Below, in pieces: positions 15,831-17,550 of a stretch of 17,550 bases of DNA (the stretch's first letter is position 1; every line of letters begins with the position of its first letter). The notes below the pieces were generated by a model, which saw only the letters and a list, made by a program, of their open reading frames with translations, ran no database searches and was not told the origin of the DNA. The stretch is from Bacteroidota bacterium. Its GTDB lineage: Bacteria > Bacteroidota > Ignavibacteria > Ignavibacteriales > Ignavibacteriaceae. The DNA lies in NCBI GenBank assembly GCA_021793635.1, contig JAJYSI010000017.1, positions 1 through 17,550 of the forward strand. The letters are read 5' to 3'. Both the position numbers and the translations under genes were made by a program.

Positions 15831-16535
15831 TTAAGCTTGCGGAGGCGTGTTTGTATTATCCTGCGCAGGTTCATCATGGTTACCGCCGTTTATACCCCAT
15901 GGCGAATCAAACAAATGAATCTTTACAGGATCTTCTGCATAAGCCTGCCTCCCGGCATTATTAACTGCATTTACACGGTTATATACTTTCGATTGGGCAA
16001 TATATCTTTTAACAGTGTATGATTCGTTATTCTTCTTCATATCTTCCTGCTGGTTATTCAGATCATCAAGCTCTGTAAGCAATGTTGAGCCTTCTGTGTC
16101 GAAAGTCTCCGGCATATCTTTGTCAACAAGCGCTGTTTTATTTTTTACGATGATATCTATTGCAACAGGCATAATATTAATCATAATTGCCTCGCTGCTT
16201 TTTGCCTCGGCTAAATTTTGCGGGAAAATCCTTGCATCTGCGGAATTAGGTTTTACAATTTTTTCATAAAATGTTTTCGCCCCTTTCATCCACTTAAAGC
16301 AGCCTTTTAGCTTTTTGTTTTTTGTTTCAGTAAATGCAGCAGCTTCTTTTTTTATCTGCTTATCCGTTTTGTAAGTCTGGACGTCAGTTAATTCTCCCTC
16401 GAACTCGGCTAAGAACTTTGCGCCGATACCGAACTTTGCAAGCTCGATATTTTCTTTCCCAATCTTAATTACATTCTTACCGATCTCAATTAATTTAGGA
16501 AGTGTAACCGGGATTGGTGTGTCCTCTTTTTTCAT
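15831..16535 (-). CDS. Hypothetical soluble helical protein
   Basis: A 234-residue protein that I do not recognise. No signal peptide or membrane segment is evident. Residues 10-200 are rich in Lys, Glu and Ala and look helical (LPKLIEIGKNVIKIGKENIE at 12-31; TDKQIKKEAAAFTETKNKKL; LLTELDDLNNQQEDMKKNNE), with weak hydrophobicity at about 116-129 (AIMINIMPVAIDII). The last 28 residues (FDSPWGINGGNHDEPAQDNT onward, ending TPPQA) are Gly/Asn/Pro-rich and probably disordered. GGAG lies about 9 nt before the ATG, which supports a real gene. It borders the hairpin-repeat field on its upstream side. No function is proposed. Confidence 0.75.
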   Translation of the reverse strand: MKKEDTPIPVTLPKLIEIGKNVIKIGKENIELAKFGIGAKFLAEFEGELTDVQTYKTDKQIKKEAAAFTETKNKKLKGCFKWMKGAKTFYEKIVKPNSADARIFPQNLAEAKSSEAIMINIMPVAIDIIVKNKTALVDKDMPETFDTEGSTLLTELDDLNNQQEDMKKNNESYTVKRYIAQSKVYNRVNAVNNAGRQAYAEDPVKIHLFDSPWGINGGNHDEPAQDNTNTPPQA

Positions 16536-16845
16536 GATTGTTTCTCCGTTCTGCTATTAGTAAAAAGTTATTTATTTTTTCTCTAACCGGTAGCAATTAA
16601 ATATGTCTGGAGTTAAGTGCTAAAGAATCAGTATTATATTTAATTTCTGTCTAAAGCCGTTTCAAATATTTTATTTCTCATTAACAATGTCAAGATTTAT
16701 TTAAAATATTTTTGCTAAATACAACCATTTAGCAACTATTTTCTCAACGCAAGCATAACATATTTCTCCTCTTTAATCAGTTCATCAACATCAACTTCAG
16801 CCTTTATTTATAGGGGCGGGATGCATGTGCATTATTCCATTATCT
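16536..16845. other. Intergenic AT-rich stretch without a gene
   Basis: No ORF, RNA gene or clear promoter is recognised over about 310 bp. It contains one perfect 9-bp inverted repeat (16712-16735, listed separately) and, at 16821-16832, a small palindrome ATGCA-TG-TGCAT that may be a degenerate outlier of the repeat field to its right. Confidence 0.6.
16712..16735. repeat. Perfect inverted repeat upstream of the hypothetical gene
   Basis: Arms TTGCTAAAT (16712-16720) and ATTTAGCAA (16727-16735) pair over 9 bp with a 6-nt loop (ACAACC). Neither side has a proper T-run, so it is not an obvious terminator. It sits about 180 bp upstream of the minus-strand start at 16535 and could be an operator or a structured leader element. 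Confidence 0.6.
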
Positions 16846-16932
16846 TTTTACCACGAACTGAAAAACATTAATAGCAATGCTGTGTAAATGTTTTTCTTTT
16901 ACCACAGAATGGTAAAACATAAATGGATTATC

Positions 16933-17009
16933 TTACCACGAAGTGGTAATACATGAATAACCTTACCAAAGTTTTCAGAACTGCGAAGCAGTGAGACTTG
17001 AATATATTT
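16933..17009 (+). repeat. 78-79 bp two-hairpin repeat unit, copy 1
   Basis: Starts TTACCAC-GAA-GTGGTAA, then ATACATGAATAACC, TTACCAAAGTTTTCAGA, the second hairpin ACTGC-GAA-GCAGT (16980-16992) and GAGACTTGAATATATTT, leading into the next TTACCAC at 17012. A 33-bp stretch (16956-16988) is identical to 17336-17368 in copy 2. Confidence 0.8.
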
Positions 17010-17106
17010 TTTTACCACGAAGTGGTAAAACATGAATAACCATGCATGTAATGCATGGAAGAAAGAAAATCATAATGTGCAAGAACTACGAAGTAGTTCA
17101 ACAAAC
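17010..17106 (+). repeat. Three-hairpin unit, copy A
   Basis: Hairpin 1 TTTTACCAC-GAA-GTGGTAAAA (17010-17030), linker CATGAATAA, hairpin 2 CCATGCAT-GTA-ATGCATGG (17040-17058), a purine-rich spacer (17059-17082), hairpin 3 GAACTAC-GAA-GTAGTTC (17083-17099), then AACAAAC. Positions 16991-17093 are identical over 103 bp to 17448-17550. Confidence 0.88.
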
Positions 17107-17155
17107 ATCGTTTTACATTTGGAAATGATGTTTATAGAATATATATCATGGGGTA

Positions 17156-17252
17156 ATTTTTGTTGAACCACTTCGTGGTTCGGCTTTCGATTTTATCTTT
17201 TCTTCCTATGGATTTAATCCATAGTTATTCATGTTTATCCGCTTCGCGGATT
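17156..17252 (-). repeat. Three-hairpin unit, inverted and diverged copy
   Basis: Read on the minus strand: ATCCGC-GAA-GCGGAT, AAACATGAATAA, CTATGGAT-TAA-ATCCATAG, a purine-rich spacer beginning GAAGAAAAG, GAACCAC-GAA-GTGGTTC, then AACAAAAATT. The order, linkers and loops match copy A, but all three stems carry different sequences that still pair. Confidence 0.82.
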
Positions 17253-17312
17253 TATATATCTGACTTATAAAAGTTTTGGTACCACGAAGTGGTAAAACTT
17301 AAATGTATTTAT

Positions 17313-17390
17313 TTACCACGAAGTAGTATAGCATAAATAACCTTACCAAAGTTTTCAGAACTGCGAAGGTGTGATACTTGAATTTATTCT
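17313..17390 (+). repeat. 78-79 bp two-hairpin repeat unit, copy 2 (degenerate stems)
   Basis: Same order as copy 1, but the first stem has one mismatch (TACCAC-GAA-GTAGTA) and the second is broken (CTGC-GAA-GGTG). The central part, 17336-17368, is identical to copy 1. Confidence 0.75.
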
Positions 17391-17468
17391 TTACCACGAA
17401 GTGGTAATACATGAATTACTTTACCAAAGCTTTAGCACCGCGAAGCGGTGAGACTTGAATATATTTTT
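17391..17468 (+). repeat. 78-79 bp two-hairpin repeat unit, copy 3
   Basis: TTACCAC-GAA-GTGGTAA (17391-17407), ATACATGAATTAC, TTTACCAAAGCTTTAG, then CACCGC-GAA-GCGGTG (17436-17450) and AGACTTGAATATATTT. The second hairpin differs from copy 1 (ACTGC/GCAGT) by a paired change. Confidence 0.8.
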
Positions 17469-17550
17469 TTACCACGAAGTGGTAAAACATGAATAACCAT
17501 GCATGTAATGCATGGAAGAAAGAAAATCATAATGTGCAAGAACTACGAAG
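17467..17550 (+). repeat. Three-hairpin unit, copy B (cut by the window edge)
   Basis: Hairpin 1 at 17467-17487, hairpin 2 at 17497-17515 and the first half of hairpin 3 at the edge. Identical to copy A over all visible bases, at an offset of 457 bp. Confidence 0.85.

Larger units (their letters stand above)
16846..17550. repeat. Field of short triloop hairpins (about 700 bp, continues past the window)
   Basis: More than a dozen small palindromes with no gene between them. The main class is a stem ending in C, a GAA triloop and G: ACCAC-GAA-GTGGT (16935, 17014, 17281, 17393, 17471), ACTGC-GAA-GCAGT (16980), GAACTAC-GAA-GTAGTTC (17083) and CACCGC-GAA-GCGGTG (17436). Reversed copies with TTC loops are GAACCAC-TTC-GTGGTTC (17165) and ATCCGC-TTC-GCGGAT (17237). 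Degenerate copies lie at 16846 and 16897 (left end), 17314 and 17361. A second class has an NTA loop and 8-bp arms: CCATGCAT-GTA-ATGCATGG (17040 and 17497) and CTATGGAT-TTA-ATCCATAG (17206). The linker AAACATGAATAAC recurs after the first class. Confidence 0.92.

Noticed and set aside
16846..17550. CRISPR array
   Set aside because: Repeats are short palindromes with irregular spacing, in both orientations, and the sequences between them are themselves repeated; no cas genes are nearby.

Overview
The window looks like chromosome from an AT-rich (roughly 35-40% GC by eye) Gram-negative bacterium of the Bacteroidota/Ignavibacteria (FCB) group. The evidence is mixed: predicted outer-membrane beta-barrel and Sec-exported proteins, a GldL/GldM-like gene pair, and candidate promoters that fit the Bacteroidota TAnnTTTG -7 element upstream of nadE and the esterase gene. 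The taxonomic call is inference. No rRNA, tRNA, CRISPR array, insertion sequence or phage gene is visible.

Layout. Positions 1-1207 hold a divergent pair: an ECF sigma factor gene (minus strand, running off the left edge) and a Met-rich Spy/CpxP-type periplasmic protein, separated by a possible promoter overlapped by a perfect inverted repeat. Positions 1514-4667 are a tight plus-strand three-gene unit: a four-helix inner-membrane protein whose last membrane helix and C-terminal tail resemble GldL, a single-pass protein with a periplasmic domain whose N-terminus resembles GldM, and an outer-membrane beta-barrel. I read this as a possible stand-alone, divergent GldLM-type trans-envelope motor with its own outer-membrane partner. 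It is the most interesting coding feature here.

Positions 4672-6368 are minus-strand accessory genes (membrane-bound metal-dependent hydrolase, DinB-like protein, SnoaL/NTF2-like protein). Positions 6642-8456 encode the CstA pyruvate/peptide transporter. Positions 8480-13095 are minus-strand: a lipoprotein with an acidic His-containing tail, a full-length DsbD thiol-disulfide transporter and glutamine-dependent NAD synthetase. Positions 13245-15690 are plus-strand: a secreted esterase and a two-gene PspC/LiaF-like envelope-stress operon. A hypothetical soluble protein (15831-16535, minus) is the last gene.

From about 16846 to the right edge there is no gene but a dense array of short hairpins. 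Most have a GAA (or, reversed, TTC) triloop and stems that differ between copies by compensatory changes. A three-hairpin unit of about 95 bp occurs twice in direct orientation and once inverted, and a 78-79 bp two-hairpin unit is also repeated. Conserved linkers with covarying stems imply that the fold is what is maintained, either as a structured RNA or as a single-stranded DNA substrate.

A common theme of the genes is the cell envelope: extracytoplasmic stress sensing (ECF, Spy, PspC/LiaF), periplasmic thiol chemistry (DsbD), exported proteins and a possible envelope-spanning motor.
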